Source of the DNA: Micromonospora coerulea | Lineage (GTDB): Bacteria > Actinomycetota > Actinomycetes > Mycobacteriales > Micromonosporaceae | DNA length: 64,000 nt | Assembly (NCBI RefSeq): GCF_016598485.1 | Contig: NZ_JAEMUW010000001.1 | Coordinates: 1 to 64,000 of the forward strand | Direction of reading: 5' to 3' | In this document: piece after piece, positions 42,271 to 51,523 of the stretch | Position numbering within the stretch: the stretch's first letter is position 1 | How the letters are laid out: every line of letters begins with the position of its first letter | Made by a program: the position numbers and the translations under genes | Notes under the pieces: generated by a model | Told to the model about the DNA's origin: nothing | The model's input: the letters and a program-made list of their open reading frames with translations, nothing else | Databases searched by the model: none

Positions 42271-43161
42271 GTGGTCGACTTGGATGCCGCGATCGGCTTC
42301 GTCGTGGCGCACGGTGACGCGGTCGACCGCGCCCGCCTCTCCCGGCTGCGCACCGGCGCCCCGGTGCCGGTCGAGCTCCTCGACGCCGCCGAGACCGGGC
42401 AGACGCCCGACGGCGGCTGGCCGGCCACGCTGGGCAGCGAGATCCCCTCGGTCGACGCGACCTGCTTCCGGCTGGGCGAGCTGGACGACCTCGGCGCGCT
42501 GGGCCGTCCGGCGGCCCGGCACGCCCTGGACTGGCTCGCCACCCGGCAGCTGTCCGACGGTGGCTGGGACGAGGACGCCGCGCTGGCCGGGTTCGCCCCC
42601 GAGTGGGCCCGCCCGGGCGACCCGGAGGCCCGCCTCTACCTGACCGCGAACGCCGGATTCTGGCTGACCGTGGCCGGGCTGGACGCCCGCGCCGCCGGGC
42701 CGCTCGACCACCGGGTCGGCGGGGCGTACGCCGGCGTGGTGCACGCGGCGGCGCAGGCGCTGGCCGCCCAGCTCGCCCCGGACGGGAGCTGGCCGTCGTT
42801 CCTCCCGGCCGGCTGGCTGAGCGCGGCGGTGCTGCACCGGCAGCAGATGTACTACGAGTCGGCGCGGATCCAGGCGGTGCTGGCCGATCGGATCCCGGAG
42901 CTGTCCCCGGCCGACGTGGCCTGGCTGGCCGCGACGCTGCGCCGGGTCGAGGTGGGCGAGGAGCAGTGGCTGCTGGTGTCGGCGCGCAAGCGGCTCACCG
43001 AGACGCAGCGCAGCGACGGCGGCTGGGACAGCGACGACGGGCACCAGTTCGACGTGCACACCACCCTGCGGGCGATCCGGGCCTGCCGGCCGGAGGTCAC
43101 CGTCGCCGTCCCGCGGCAGCGCACCGCCGGGCCGTCCCAGCCCGCCGAACCGACCGCCTGA
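42271..43161 (+). CDS. Terpene-cyclase-repeat (squalene-hopene/prenyltransferase fold) protein
   Basis: A 296-residue protein with QW-type repeats: TPDGGWPATL, RQLSDGGWDED, APDGSWPSFL and TQRSDGGWDSDDG. These mark the alpha/alpha barrel of prenyltransferase beta subunits, squalene-hopene cyclases and class II terpene synthases. It is about half the size of a full squalene-hopene cyclase, and no DxDD proton-donor motif is visible, so it is probably a single-barrel protein without cyclase activity as such. In some actinobacteria such proteins occur alone. Function unknown. It stands between moeZ and proA, with its own leaderless promoter. Confidence 0.8.
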   Translation: MVDLDAAIGFVVAHGDAVDRARLSRLRTGAPVPVELLDAAETGQTPDGGWPATLGSEIPSVDATCFRLGELDDLGALGRPAARHALDWLATRQLSDGGWDEDAALAGFAPEWARPGDPEARLYLTANAGFWLTVAGLDARAAGPLDHRVGGAYAGVVHAAAQALAAQLAPDGSWPSFLPAGWLSAAVLHRQQMYYESARIQAVLADRIPELSPADVAWLAATLRRVEVGEEQWLLVSARKRLTETQRSDGGWDSDDGHQFDVHTTLRAIRACRPEVTVAVPRQRTAGPSQPAEPTA

Positions 43162-43174
43162 GGGCCCGCCCGGG

Positions 43175-44416
43175 TCAGCGCAGGTGCGCGTCCCCGGTGA
43201 CCACGTACTTGGTGCTGGTCAGCTCGGGCAGCCCCATCGGGCCGCGGGCGTGCAGCTTCTGGGTCGAGATGCCGATCTCCGCGCCGAAGCCGAACTCGCC
43301 GCCGTCGGTGAACCGGGTGGAGGCGTTCACCATCACCGCCGCCGCGTCGACCCGGGCCACGAACTCCCGGGCCGCGCGCTGCGAGTCGGTGAGGATCGCC
43401 TCGGTGTGGCCGGTGCCGTACCGGCGGATGTGCGCGACCGCCGCGTCGAGCGAGTCGACCACGGCGACCGAGATGTCGGCGGACAGGTATTCGGTGCCGA
43501 AGTCCTCCTCGGTGGCGGGGAGCACCGCGGCGGAGTGGGCAGCGACCCGGGCGTCGCCGTGCACGGTCACCCCGGCCTCGGCGAAGGCGGCCAGCATCGG
43601 CGGCAGGAAGGCGTCGGCGATGCCCGCGTGCACCAGCAGCGACTCGGCGGTGTTGCAGGTGGACAGGCGCTGGGTCTTGGCGTTCAGGGTCACCGCGACC
43701 GCCTTGGCGACGTCGGCGGCGGCGTCCACGTAGACGTGGCAGTTGCCCACCCCGGTCTCGATCACCGGCACGGTGGACTCCTCGACCACGGTGCGGATCA
43801 GCGACGCGCCACCGCGCGGGATCAGCACGTCGACCAGGCCGCGGGCGCGCATCAGCTCCTTGACCGAGTCGCGCGAGCTGGCGTCGAGCAGTTGCACCGC
43901 GTCGGCCGGCAGGCCGGCGGCGGCGACCGCGTCCCGGAGCACCGCGACCAGGGCGGCGTTGGAGTGCGCCGCCGAGGAGGAGCCACGCAGCAGCGCCGCG
44001 TTGCCGGACTTCAGGCAGATGCCGGCCGCGTCGACGGTCACGTTCGGCCGGGCCTCGTAGATGATCCCGACCACCCCGAACGGCACCCGGACCTGGCGCA
44101 GCTCCAGGCCGTTGGGCAGGGTCGAGCCGCGGACCACCTCGCCGACCGGGTCGGGCAGCGCGGCCATCTGGCGCAGCGCGTCGGCGATGCCGGCCACCCG
44201 GGCCGCGTCGAGGGCCAGCCGGTCCAGCACGGCCGCGGTCAGCCCGGCCTCCCGCCCGGCCGCCAGGTCCGTCGCGTTGGCGGCCAGGATCTCCGGGGTA
44301 CGCGCCACCAGCGCGTCGGCCATCGCGACCAGCGCGGCGTCCTTGACCGTACGGGTGGCGACGGCCAGCGCCTCCGCCGCGTCCCCGGCCCGCCGGGCCT
44401 GCTCGACGACGCTCAT
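43175..44416 (-). CDS. proA: Glutamate-5-semialdehyde dehydrogenase (gamma-glutamyl phosphate reductase)
   Basis: A 413-residue enzyme for the second step of proline synthesis, reducing gamma-glutamyl phosphate with NADPH. The aldehyde-dehydrogenase fold shows [30 protein letters not shown], the catalytic Cys in STCNTAES and [15 protein letters not shown] near the end. ATG 44416 has GAGGAG a few bases upstream. It lies 52 bases after proB on the same strand, so the pair forms a proBA operon. The terpene-repeat gene is convergent, 13 bases away. Confidence 0.96.
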   Translation of the reverse strand: MSVVEQARRAGDAAEALAVATRTVKDAALVAMADALVARTPEILAANATDLAAGREAGLTAAVLDRLALDAARVAGIADALRQMAALPDPVGEVVRGSTLPNGLELRQVRVPFGVVGIIYEARPNVTVDAAGICLKSGNAALLRGSSSAAHSNAALVAVLRDAVAAAGLPADAVQLLDASSRDSVKELMRARGLVDVLIPRGGASLIRTVVEESTVPVIETGVGNCHVYVDAAADVAKAVAVTLNAKTQRLSTCNTAESLLVHAGIADAFLPPMLAAFAEAGVTVHGDARVAAHSAAVLPATEEDFGTEYLSADISVAVVDSLDAAVAHIRRYGTGHTEAILTDSQRAAREFVARVDAAAVMVNASTRFTDGGEFGFGAEIGISTQKLHARGPMGLPELTSTKYVVTGDAHLR

Positions 44417-44468
44417 CCTGCACTCCTCGGGTGTCGGTAGGGGATCCCGTGCGGCACGGGGTTCCGGT

Positions 44469-45578
44469 TCACAGCAGCACCAGGTCGTCGCGGTGGACGA
44501 CCTCGCGTTCGTACGCCGGGCCGAGTGCCGCGGCGAGTTCTCCGGTGGAGCGGCCGAGCAGCCCGGGCAGCTCCACCGCGTCGTAGTTGACCAGGCCACG
44601 GGCCACCGGCGCCCCGTCGGTGTCGACCAGGTCGACCGGGTCCCCGGCGGTGAACGCGCCGTCCACGGCGGTGATCCCGGCCGGCAGCAGGGACTTGCGC
44701 CGGCCCACCACGGCCTGCACCGCCCCCGGGTCCAGGTGCAGCCGCCCGCGCGGGGTGGTGGCGTGGGCGAGCCAGAAGAGCCGGGCCGCGGGCCGCCGCC
44801 GTTCCGGGTGGAAGAGCGTGCCGACCGGCTCGCCGACCAGTGCCCCGGCGGCCAGTGGGGCGGCGGTGAGCACCACCGGGATGCCGAAGCCGGTGGCGAT
44901 CCGGGCCGCCTCGACCTTGGTCACCATGCCGCCGGTGCCCACCCCGGCGCGGCCCGCGCCGCCGATGTCGATGCTGGCGAGGTCCCGCTCGCAGTGCACC
45001 TCGCCGATCCGCGTGGTCTCCGGCCGGGACGGGTCGCCGGTGTAGAGGGCGTCCACGTCGGAGAGGAGGACCAGCAGGTCGGCGTGGACGAGCGCGGCCA
45101 CCAGCGCGGCGAGGCGGTCGTTGTCGCCGAACCGGATCTCCTCGGTGGCCACCGTGTCGTTCTCGTTGACGATCGGCACCGCCCGCAGGTCGAGCAGCTT
45201 GCGCAGGGTCCGGTACGCGTTGCGGTAGTGGACCCGCCGGGTCACGTCGTCGACGGTGAGCAACACCTGCCCGACGGTCAGGCCGTGCCGGGCGAAGCTG
45301 GCCGCGTACCGGCCGATCAGCAGGCCCTGGCCGACACTCGCGGCGGCCTGCTGGGTGGCCAGGTCGCGGGGGCGCCGGGCCAGCCCGAGCGGGGCGAGGC
45401 CGGCGGCGATGGCGCCGGAGGAGACCAGCACCACCTCGCGGCCGTCGGCGGCGAGCGTGCCGAGGGTGTCGACCAGCGCGTCGACCCGGGCGTCGTCCAG
45501 CCCGCCGGCCGAGGTGGTCAGCGAGGATGAGCCGATCTTGACGACGATCCGCCGGGCCGCCGTGACTGCTTCGCGCAC
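44469..45578 (-). CDS. proB: Glutamate 5-kinase
   Basis: A 369-residue kinase that phosphorylates glutamate with ATP to start proline synthesis. The amino-acid-kinase domain has [39 protein letters not shown] and [12 protein letters not shown]; a PUA domain (about 280-369, [15 protein letters not shown]) completes the ProB architecture. GTG 45578 lies six bases after a CAGAAT -10, so the message is probably leaderless. In many actinobacteria proB lies next to obgE, but here it is divergent from an alkyltransferase-like gene across only 61 bases. Confidence 0.96.
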   Translation of the reverse strand: MREAVTAARRIVVKIGSSSLTTSAGGLDDARVDALVDTLGTLAADGREVVLVSSGAIAAGLAPLGLARRPRDLATQQAAASVGQGLLIGRYAASFARHGLTVGQVLLTVDDVTRRVHYRNAYRTLRKLLDLRAVPIVNENDTVATEEIRFGDNDRLAALVAALVHADLLVLLSDVDALYTGDPSRPETTRIGEVHCERDLASIDIGGAGRAGVGTGGMVTKVEAARIATGFGIPVVLTAAPLAAGALVGEPVGTLFHPERRRPAARLFWLAHATTPRGRLHLDPGAVQAVVGRRKSLLPAGITAVDGAFTAGDPVDLVDTDGAPVARGLVNYDAVELPGLLGRSTGELAAALGPAYEREVVHRDDLVLL

Positions 45579-45584
45579 CCGACC

Positions 45585-45590
45585 ATTCTG
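45585..45590 (-). promoter_or_regulatory. Leaderless -10 element CAGAAT before proB
   Basis: On the reverse strand CAGAAT ends six bases before GTG 45578. It lies 36 bases from the divergent -10 of the next gene. Confidence 0.4.
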
Positions 45591-45625
45591 CGCGGTCGGG
45601 TCCGCCGCGCCCGCCGCCGTTCCCA

Positions 45626-45631
45626 TATCGT
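45626..45631 (+). promoter_or_regulatory. Leaderless -10 element TATCGT
   Basis: TATCGT ends eight bases before GTG 45640; no ribosome-binding site is visible. Confidence 0.45.
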
Positions 45632-45639
45632 GGCAGCTC

Positions 45640-45951
45640 GTGACACCTGACGAGTACGTGGAGGCGGTGCTCGACCTGGTCGAGCGGATCCCGCCGGGCC
45701 GGGTGATGTCGTACGGGGCGGTGGCCGACGCGCTCGCCGAGCGGTCGGGACGGGCGTCCGCCCGGTTGGTCGGCTCGATCATGGCCCGGCACGGGGGCGG
45801 GGTGCCCTGGCACCGGGTGGTCAACTCCGCCGGGCGGCTGCCGCCGGGGCACGAGGTGGAGGCGCGGGCCCGGCTGCGGGCCGAGGGCTGCCCGCTGCGC
45901 CCGTCCGGGGTGGACATGGCGGCGGCCTGGTCGCCGGAGGAGGGGATGTGA
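45640..45951 (+). CDS. Alkyltransferase-like (ATL) DNA-repair protein
   Basis: A 103-residue protein equal to the DNA-binding domain of O6-alkylguanine-DNA alkyltransferase: IPPGRVMSYGAVADALAERS and GGGVPWHRVVNSAGRLPPG. In the active-site motif PCHRV the Cys is replaced by W57 (PWHRV), the defining mark of ATL proteins. ATL proteins bind and flip O6-alkylguanine without removing the alkyl group and hand the lesion to nucleotide-excision repair. It is probably the counterpart of Rv3204, which in mycobacteria also lies close to the moeZ block. The 61-base gap to proB holds back-to-back leaderless promoters. Confidence 0.93.
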   Translation: MTPDEYVEAVLDLVERIPPGRVMSYGAVADALAERSGRASARLVGSIMARHGGGVPWHRVVNSAGRLPPGHEVEARARLRAEGCPLRPSGVDMAAAWSPEEGM

Positions 45952-45969
45952 CCCGGACCATAACGTGAG

Positions 45970-45975
45970 TAACAT
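45970..45975 (+). promoter_or_regulatory. Leaderless -10 element TAACAT
   Basis: TAACAT ends eight bases before ATG 45984. Confidence 0.45.
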
Positions 45976-45983
45976 TCGGCGCC

Positions 45984-47480
45984 ATGAACAGGCCGCCGGG
46001 AAGCCCCGCCTCATCGGATCGGCAGCCTGGTCCGTCCCCGGCCGAGGTGCCGGTGGTGCCCGCGCCGCGCGCGGTCGCCGATCCGAACGCCACCCCGATC
46101 CCGCCAGTTGCCGGGCTGCCCCGCCGGGTGCACGCCGGTTACGCGCTGGGTTCGCTGGTCACCGGCGCCTTCGGCACCGTGCCCGGGCTGCTGCTTCTGC
46201 CGTACCTGACCGACACGCTGGGCGTCGCCGCGGGCGTGGCCGCCCTGCTGGTGCTCCTGCCGAAGGCGTGGGACGTGCTGGTCAACCCGGTCGCCGGGCG
46301 GATCTCCGACCGGACCCGGTCGCGGTGGGGGGCCCGCCGGCCGTACCTGCTGCTGGGCGGGCTCGCGCTGGCCGTGCTCTTCGCCGGCATCTTCGCCGCG
46401 CCGTTCGGGACCGGGCCGGAGGCCGGGGCGTACGTGGCGCTGGCGTTCCTCGCCACCGCGACCGCGTTCGCCTTTTTCCAGGTGCCGTACGTGGCGATGC
46501 CGGCCGAGCTGACCGGTGACTACGCGGAGCGTACCCGGCTGATGAGCTGGCGGATCGCGGTGCTGGCGCTGGCCATCCTGGTCTCCGGGGCGGTGGCCCC
46601 GGCGGTGGTGACCGCGGGCGGCGACGGCGTGGCCGGGCACCGCTGGATGGGGCTCTTCGTGGCCACGCTGATCGTCGTCGGCGCGGTCGGCACGTTCCTC
46701 GGCACCCGCTCCGCCCCGACCGGCCCGGTGGGGGAGAGCGAGCCGAGCCTGCGGGCGCAGCTCAGGGTCGCCGGTCGGAACCGGCCGTTCCGGGCCCTGC
46801 TGACCTGCTTCGTGGTGCAGGCCGCCGGGGTGGCGACCGTGCTGGCCGGGGTCAGCTACTTCGCCGACCAGGTGCTGCGCGAACCGGAGACCGGACCCAC
46901 CCTGCTCTTCGCCTGCTTCGTCGGGCCGGCGCTGCTGGTCATGCCGCTCTGGACCCGGGTCGGTGCCCGGGTGGGGAAGCTCGCTGCCCTGGTCGCCGCG
47001 TCGCTGATCTTCGCGGCCGGCGCGCTGGCCCTGGTCGCCGCGCCGGTGCTGCCGGCCGTCGGGATCTACCTGCTGGTCGCGTTGATCGGCGTCGGGTACG
47101 CCGGCCAGCAGGTCTTCGCGCTGGCCATGCTCCCGGACTGCATCGCGTACGACACCGCGCGCACCGGCCGCCGCCAGGCCGGCGTCTTCACCGGCCTGTG
47201 GACCGCGGGGGAGACCTTCGGCCTGGCGCTCGGCCCCGGCCTCTTCGGCCTGGTCCTCCAGCTCAGCGGATACGTCTCGTCCTCGACCGGCGTCGCCGCC
47301 ACCCAGTCCGCCGGTGCCCGCCTCGGCGTCCTGCTCGGCTTCACCGTCCTCCCCGCCCTGCTGGTCGCCGCCCCCCTCGCCCTCCTGCGCCCCTACGACC
47401 TGACCCCCTCCCGCCTCGCCGCCGCCACCCCCACCCCCTCCGCCGAGCATGGAGCTGTGGTGGGGGAGGAACGCCGCTGA
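45984..47480 (+). CDS. MFS transporter, GPH (sugar/cation symporter) type
   Basis: A 498-residue membrane protein with twelve hydrophobic segments. The N-terminal half has the MFS_2/GPH motif PKAWDVLVNPVAGRISDRTR, then RWGARRPYLLLGG and FFQVPYVAMPAELTGDY, as in melibiose- and glucuronide-type symporters. The C-terminal half contains LPDCIAYDTARTGRRQAGVF, also typical. It should move a sugar, glucuronide or other small solute with protons or sodium. ATG 45984 is set by the -10 element upstream. The PLP decarboxylase gene follows after 27 bases and may belong to the same transcript. Confidence 0.88.
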   Translation: MNRPPGSPASSDRQPGPSPAEVPVVPAPRAVADPNATPIPPVAGLPRRVHAGYALGSLVTGAFGTVPGLLLLPYLTDTLGVAAGVAALLVLLPKAWDVLVNPVAGRISDRTRSRWGARRPYLLLGGLALAVLFAGIFAAPFGTGPEAGAYVALAFLATATAFAFFQVPYVAMPAELTGDYAERTRLMSWRIAVLALAILVSGAVAPAVVTAGGDGVAGHRWMGLFVATLIVVGAVGTFLGTRSAPTGPVGESEPSLRAQLRVAGRNRPFRALLTCFVVQAAGVATVLAGVSYFADQVLREPETGPTLLFACFVGPALLVMPLWTRVGARVGKLAALVAASLIFAAGALALVAAPVLPAVGIYLLVALIGVGYAGQQVFALAMLPDCIAYDTARTGRRQAGVFTGLWTAGETFGLALGPGLFGLVLQLSGYVSSSTGVAATQSAGARLGVLLGFTVLPALLVAAPLALLRPYDLTPSRLAAATPTPSAEHGAVVGEERR

Positions 47481-47507
47481 CCGTCCCAAGAAAGGCGCCA
47501 CAAGTCC

Positions 47508-48989
47508 ATGATCGACGAGGAGAGGGCGGGTGCGCTGCCCGCCGAGGGGGTGCCTGCGGAGCGGGTGCTCGAGGAGGTCCGGGGGTTGCGTGCGCTGGAC
47601 CGGCCGACGCATGGCGGACGGCTGTTCGCGTACGTGTACGACCCGGGGGTGGCCGGACTGGACGAGTTGGCGCACGCCGCGTACGCGGCGAGCGCGCACG
47701 TCAACGGCCTCGACCCGACCGCCTTCCCGTCGCTGCTGGCGATGGAGAACGCCCTGGTCGGGGCGGCGGCCCGGCTGCTCGGCGGCGGGCCCGGCACGAG
47801 CGCGCCGGACGTGGTCGGCAGCGTCACCGGCGGCGGCACCGAGTCGCTGATCCTGGCCGTGAAGGCGGCCCGGGACGCCCGGCCGGAGCTCGCCGAGCCA
47901 CGGCTCGTGGTGCCGGTCAGCGGGCACGCCGCCTTCGCCAAGGCGGCTCACTACCTGCGGGTTGCCCTCGACCCGGTGCCGGTGGACCCGGTCACCCTCC
48001 GCCCGACCGCCGCCGACGTGGCCGCCGCGATCCGTCCCGAGACGGTGCTGGTCGTCTGCTCCGCCCCCTCGTACGCGCACGGCGTGGTGGACCCGGTCGC
48101 CGAGATCGCGGCGGTAGCCGCCGCGGCCGGGGTGCGCTGCCACGTGGACGCCTGCTTCGGTGGGTGGGCGCTGCCCTGGCTACGGCGCCTCGGTGCGCCG
48201 GTGCCGCCGTTCGACTTCGCCGTGGACGGGGTCACCTCGATCTCCGTCGACCTGCACAAGTACGCGTACGCCCCGAAGGGGGTGTCGGTGCTGCTGCACC
48301 GGGAGCCGGCGCTGCGCGCCCCGCAGTACTTCGCGTACGCCGACTGGCCGGGGTACACGATGATCAACTCGGTGATCGCCTCCACCCGGTCCGGCGGGCC
48401 GATCGCCGCCGCGTACGCCACGCTGCGGCACCTCGGCGAGGACGGCTACCTGCGGCTCGCGGCGCTGACCCGGGAGGCGGTGGCCGGGCTGGCCGACGCG
48501 GTGCGCCGGGTCGACGGGTTGCGGCTGATGGCCGAGCCGGAGTCCACCGTGGTCTGTTTCACCGGCACCGACCCGGGGCTGGACCTCTTCGTTCTGGTCG
48601 ACGAGCTGACCGCCCGGGGCTGGCACACCCAGCCCCAGCTGTCGTACGCCGACCTGCCGGCCAGCGTGCACCTCACGGTGACCGCGGCGGTGGCCCCCCG
48701 GGTGGCTGAGTTCGGCCCGGCGCTGGCCGACGCGGTCGCCGCGGCCCGGGCCGCCGGCCCGGTTCAGCTCCCGCCCGAGCTGCTGGCGCTCGCCGGCAGC
48801 CTCACCCCGGAGGCGCTCACCCCCGACCTGATCGCCGGGCTGGCCGCCGGGCTCGGAATCGGCGGCGGCCCCGGTCCGCTGCCGGATCGGATGGCGGCCG
48901 TCAACACCCTGCTCAACGCGGCCCCGATCCGGCTGCGGGAACGGCTGCTGGTGGAGTTCGTCGCGCTGCTCCAACGCCCGACCTGGTGA
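47508..48989 (+). CDS. PLP-dependent decarboxylase / sphingosine-1-phosphate-lyase-like
   Basis: A 493-residue fold-type I PLP enzyme. Signs of the group II decarboxylase/DoxA3-like branch are SVTGGGTESLILAVKAARDA, VPVSGHAAFAKAAHYL, VDACFGGWALPWL and the cofactor Lys in ISVDLHKYAYAPKGVSVLL. This motif set is that of sphingosine-1-phosphate lyases and their bacterial relatives, which cleave phospho-amino alcohols, rather than glutamate decarboxylase. Bacterial substrates are often unknown. It follows the GPH transporter gene by 27 bases, so import and breakdown of one compound is a reasonable guess. A perfect hairpin follows. Confidence 0.85.
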   Translation: MIDEERAGALPAEGVPAERVLEEVRGLRALDRPTHGGRLFAYVYDPGVAGLDELAHAAYAASAHVNGLDPTAFPSLLAMENALVGAAARLLGGGPGTSAPDVVGSVTGGGTESLILAVKAARDARPELAEPRLVVPVSGHAAFAKAAHYLRVALDPVPVDPVTLRPTAADVAAAIRPETVLVVCSAPSYAHGVVDPVAEIAAVAAAAGVRCHVDACFGGWALPWLRRLGAPVPPFDFAVDGVTSISVDLHKYAYAPKGVSVLLHREPALRAPQYFAYADWPGYTMINSVIASTRSGGPIAAAYATLRHLGEDGYLRLAALTREAVAGLADAVRRVDGLRLMAEPESTVVCFTGTDPGLDLFVLVDELTARGWHTQPQLSYADLPASVHLTVTAAVAPRVAEFGPALADAVAAARAAGPVQLPPELLALAGSLTPEALTPDLIAGLAAGLGIGGGPGPLPDRMAAVNTLLNAAPIRLRERLLVEFVALLQRPTW

Positions 48990-49007
48990 CATCCGCCCAG
49001 CAGACGA

Positions 49008-49049
49008 ACGCGTCGCCCGGCCGGGCACGATTGCGGCCGGGCGACGCGT
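49008..49049. terminator. Bidirectional terminator
   Basis: ACGCGTCGCCCGGCCG (49008-49023) and its exact reverse complement (49034-49049) form a perfect 16-base stem with a 10-base loop, between two convergent genes. Confidence 0.85.
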
Positions 49050-49052
49050 CGC

Positions 49053-50003
49053 TCAGCTGGCGTCCGCCGCCGTCACGGTGAACGTGGCGACGTTGTCCGT
49101 CGGGTCCGTGTCGGCCACCACGTAGCCGTCCCACTGCGTACTGAGCTGGAACGTGGCGCCGCCCAGCGCACCCGGGACGGTGCCGGGCTCGGCGCGGAGC
49201 AGCACGTCGAAGTTCCGCTGCTCGCCGGCCATGAACCGACCACCCGGCACCACAAAGTTGGTGAAGAAGCTGGGCAGGTCCTCCGGGTCGGTACCCCAGA
49301 TCGCCACCCCTGCTGGCAGCGCGGTCGCGTCGACGAAGAGCAGGTCGTGCGCCGCGTCACCGGCCCACCGGACGGTCACCGGCAGCCGTCCCAGGTAGCT
49401 GCCGTCCTCCTGCCGGACCAGGGTCGCCGCGCCCGCCGTGCTGATCGACGCCCGGGCCTGGGTGTCCTGGACGTACGGCACGGGGTTGCGCAACGACCCC
49501 GAGGTGGAGCGGAAGAGCGCGGCGAAGCTCTCCTGGTCCGCGACCTCCGGGCTGCCGTCGCCGGGGTTCACCGAGACCTGGCCGCCCTGCGCGATCATCG
49601 CGACGTCCCGGGGCGTGGTCAGCGCCTGGAAGGCCACCGAGAACGACCGTCGCTCCCCCGGCCGCAGGTCGGGCCCGGGCACCAGGCAGTTGACGACCCG
49701 CCGGTTCTCCACCAGCCCCTGGAAGCCGCACGCGCTGTCCGGGGAGAGGTTGCCGATCGAACCGGCCACCGGCTCGACGATGGTGACGCTGAAGTAGGTC
49801 CCGGTCGTGCCCCTGTTGGTCACCGTGACCGGCAGCGTGCCCCGGTAGCCGCGCTCGGTCGGGTCGAGCACCAGCCGACCGACCGAGACGTCGGCGTCGA
49901 AGGTGGCGGCGGGCGCGGCCGCCGCGGGTGCGGCGAGCGCCAGCACCGCCGCGGCCGGGCCGAGCAGGACGGTCGCCAATCGCCGTCCGGTACGTGTGGT
50001 CAT
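49053..50003 (-). CDS. Secreted protein with Ig-like domains
   Basis: A 316-residue exported protein with a Sec signal peptide ending APAAAAPAA (about residue 32). The rest is two beta-sandwich-like regions resembling DUF11/CARDB-type Ig domains: TLPVTVTNRGTTGTYFSVTI with DLRPGERRSFSVAF, and RLPVTVRWAGDAAHDLLFVD with FMAGEQRNFDVLLRA. Two Cys may be bridged. No catalytic motif is seen. ATG 50003 has GGGAGG upstream. The phrase LRPGERRS is shared with the neighbouring membrane protein encoded at 50282-51523. It is probably a surface or matrix protein controlled with the adjacent sigma factor. Confidence 0.75.
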   Translation of the reverse strand: MTTRTGRRLATVLLGPAAAVLALAAPAAAAPAATFDADVSVGRLVLDPTERGYRGTLPVTVTNRGTTGTYFSVTIVEPVAGSIGNLSPDSACGFQGLVENRRVVNCLVPGPDLRPGERRSFSVAFQALTTPRDVAMIAQGGQVSVNPGDGSPEVADQESFAALFRSTSGSLRNPVPYVQDTQARASISTAGAATLVRQEDGSYLGRLPVTVRWAGDAAHDLLFVDATALPAGVAIWGTDPEDLPSFFTNFVVPGGRFMAGEQRNFDVLLRAEPGTVPGALGGATFQLSTQWDGYVVADTDPTDNVATFTVTAADAS

Positions 50004-50281
50004 CTGGATGTCCTCCCGTGATTACCGTCGGCGCGACGGGTTTCCGTCGCGCTGTCGTCGGGCAGCGTCCGGCGTCGGTGCCCGATCGCGCGGCCCGCTG
50101 TCGTACTGACGGTGACGACGGCCGCTCGTCGCGGCCGGCGCCACCGTCAACCCCCGATCACGCCACCAGCGCCCGGATCCAGCACCGGAGTCCGTTCTGG
50201 TCGCGCGGAACGGACACGCGCGGGACCCGGGACCGGTTGCGCCGCCCGGGAGAAATATTCACGCCGGTCACGACACTCGGG

Positions 50282-51523
50282 TCAGCCGCTGAACAGCACC
50301 GGGTACGTCGTCGAGGCGACCTTCGTGCCGGGCACCTGCTCGGTGAGGTCGCCGGTGCCGGGTGCCACCTCCACAGTGGCCGCCCCGTCCGGGCCGTCGG
50401 CGGTGGTGAGGAACGGAAGGACGACGCTCCGACGCTCCCCGGGGCGCAGCGGGTACAGGGTGCAGACCGCCGCGTCGCTGCGGAAGTTGCCCACCGCGCA
50501 CTCCGCCGGCCAGATGGCGTGCTCCGCGTCGTCCCGGCCGTTCATCAGCATGATCACCATCGGGTACTGGACGGTCGCGCCGCCGGTGTTGGTGACGGTG
50601 ACGGTGCTGGTGCCCCGCCGCAGCCCGTCGGAGTTCGGCGCGCCGTACACCAGCTTGGTGGCGCTCACGCCCAGCGAGAGCGTCTTCGGGCCGGCGCTGG
50701 GCGTCGATGGCGGTGTCGCCGCCGGGTTGGGCGGAAAGCTGGTCGGCCCGGCGACTTGCCGGAAGCCGTCGCCGGTCCACCGGTAGGTCCGCCACTGCAT
50801 GATCGACTGCTCGATCGGCCAGCCGCCGCCCGGCGCGTGGTCGGCCACCCGTACCCGGACCGCGCCGTCGTTCCGGACGGCGAGCTCCGCCAGCCACTGC
50901 GGCTTCTCCAGCTGGGTCCGGACCACCCGACCCATCGCCACGATCCGCCCCGCGGCGTCCCGGTCGAACGCCACCACCTGCGCCGGACCGCCCGTACCCA
51001 GCACGCAGCGCAGCAGGGCCACCGTCTCCGTGGCGCCGTCGCCGTCCACGTCGCCGTAATCGACGGCCGCGAGCACCACGTCCCCGTCGTCGCGCACGGC
51101 GGCGCGCAGCCGGACGTCGCCGGCGAAACAGCCGGACCCCGGCAGCCAGGCGGGGAGGTCGAGCGGGACGGTGAGCAGCTGGGCCCGGCTGATCCGCCCG
51201 TCCGGCGCGGCCGGGCTGCCGCTCGGCGTGACGGACGCGCTGGGCGCGCCCGGCGTGGGGCTGGCCGGGGCCGTCGGCGCGGGCGACGGCGATGTCGTGC
51301 CCCCCGGTGCGGGTCCGGCCTCGCGCCCGGCCGCCGCCCAGCCGGCCACCGGCACGGCGATCGCCAGGACGACCACCGTGGCGACCGTGATCGCCGCCCG
51401 CCGTCGACGCCGTCGTACCGTCTCCCGGACCGCGGTCGGGCCGGCCGGCTCGACCGCGGCGAGCAGCACGTCCCGGTACGCCGCGAACTCACCGCCCAGC
51501 AGCGCGTCCGTGGGCTCACCCAT
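50282..51523 (-). CDS. Membrane-anchored protein coupled to a SigE-type sigma factor
   Basis: A 413-residue protein: about 43 cytoplasmic residues, one membrane segment (about 44-66), a Pro/Ser/Thr-rich linker (70-108), a beta-rich domain with two Cys (SGCFAGDVRLRAAVRDDGDV, then LLRCVLGTGG) and an Ig-like C-terminal region (TVTVTNTGGATVQYP, then CTLYPLRPGERRSVVLPFL). ATG 51523 has GAGGTGA upstream and overlaps the end of the sigma gene by eight bases. This is the place and topology of an anti-sigma factor, but no HxxxCxxC zinc motif is visible in the short cytoplasmic part. It could be a non-classical anti-sigma factor or a sigma-regulated surface protein. Confidence 0.75.
   Translation of the reverse strand: MGEPTDALLGGEFAAYRDVLLAAVEPAGPTAVRETVRRRRRRAAITVATVVVLAIAVPVAGWAAAGREAGPAPGGTTSPSPAPTAPASPTPGAPSASVTPSGSPAAPDGRISRAQLLTVPLDLPAWLPGSGCFAGDVRLRAAVRDDGDVVLAAVDYGDVDGDGATETVALLRCVLGTGGPAQVVAFDRDAAGRIVAMGRVVRTQLEKPQWLAELAVRNDGAVRVRVADHAPGGGWPIEQSIMQWRTYRWTGDGFRQVAGPTSFPPNPAATPPSTPSAGPKTLSLGVSATKLVYGAPNSDGLRRGTSTVTVTNTGGATVQYPMVIMLMNGRDDAEHAIWPAECAVGNFRSDAAVCTLYPLRPGERRSVVLPFLTTADGPDGAATVEVAPGTGDLTEQVPGTKVASTTYPVLFSG

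Noticed and set aside
50004-50281. Coding sequence between the secreted Ig-like protein and the sigma-linked membrane protein
   Set aside because: No frame has a plausible start and composition. It looks like a promoter region for the secreted protein.
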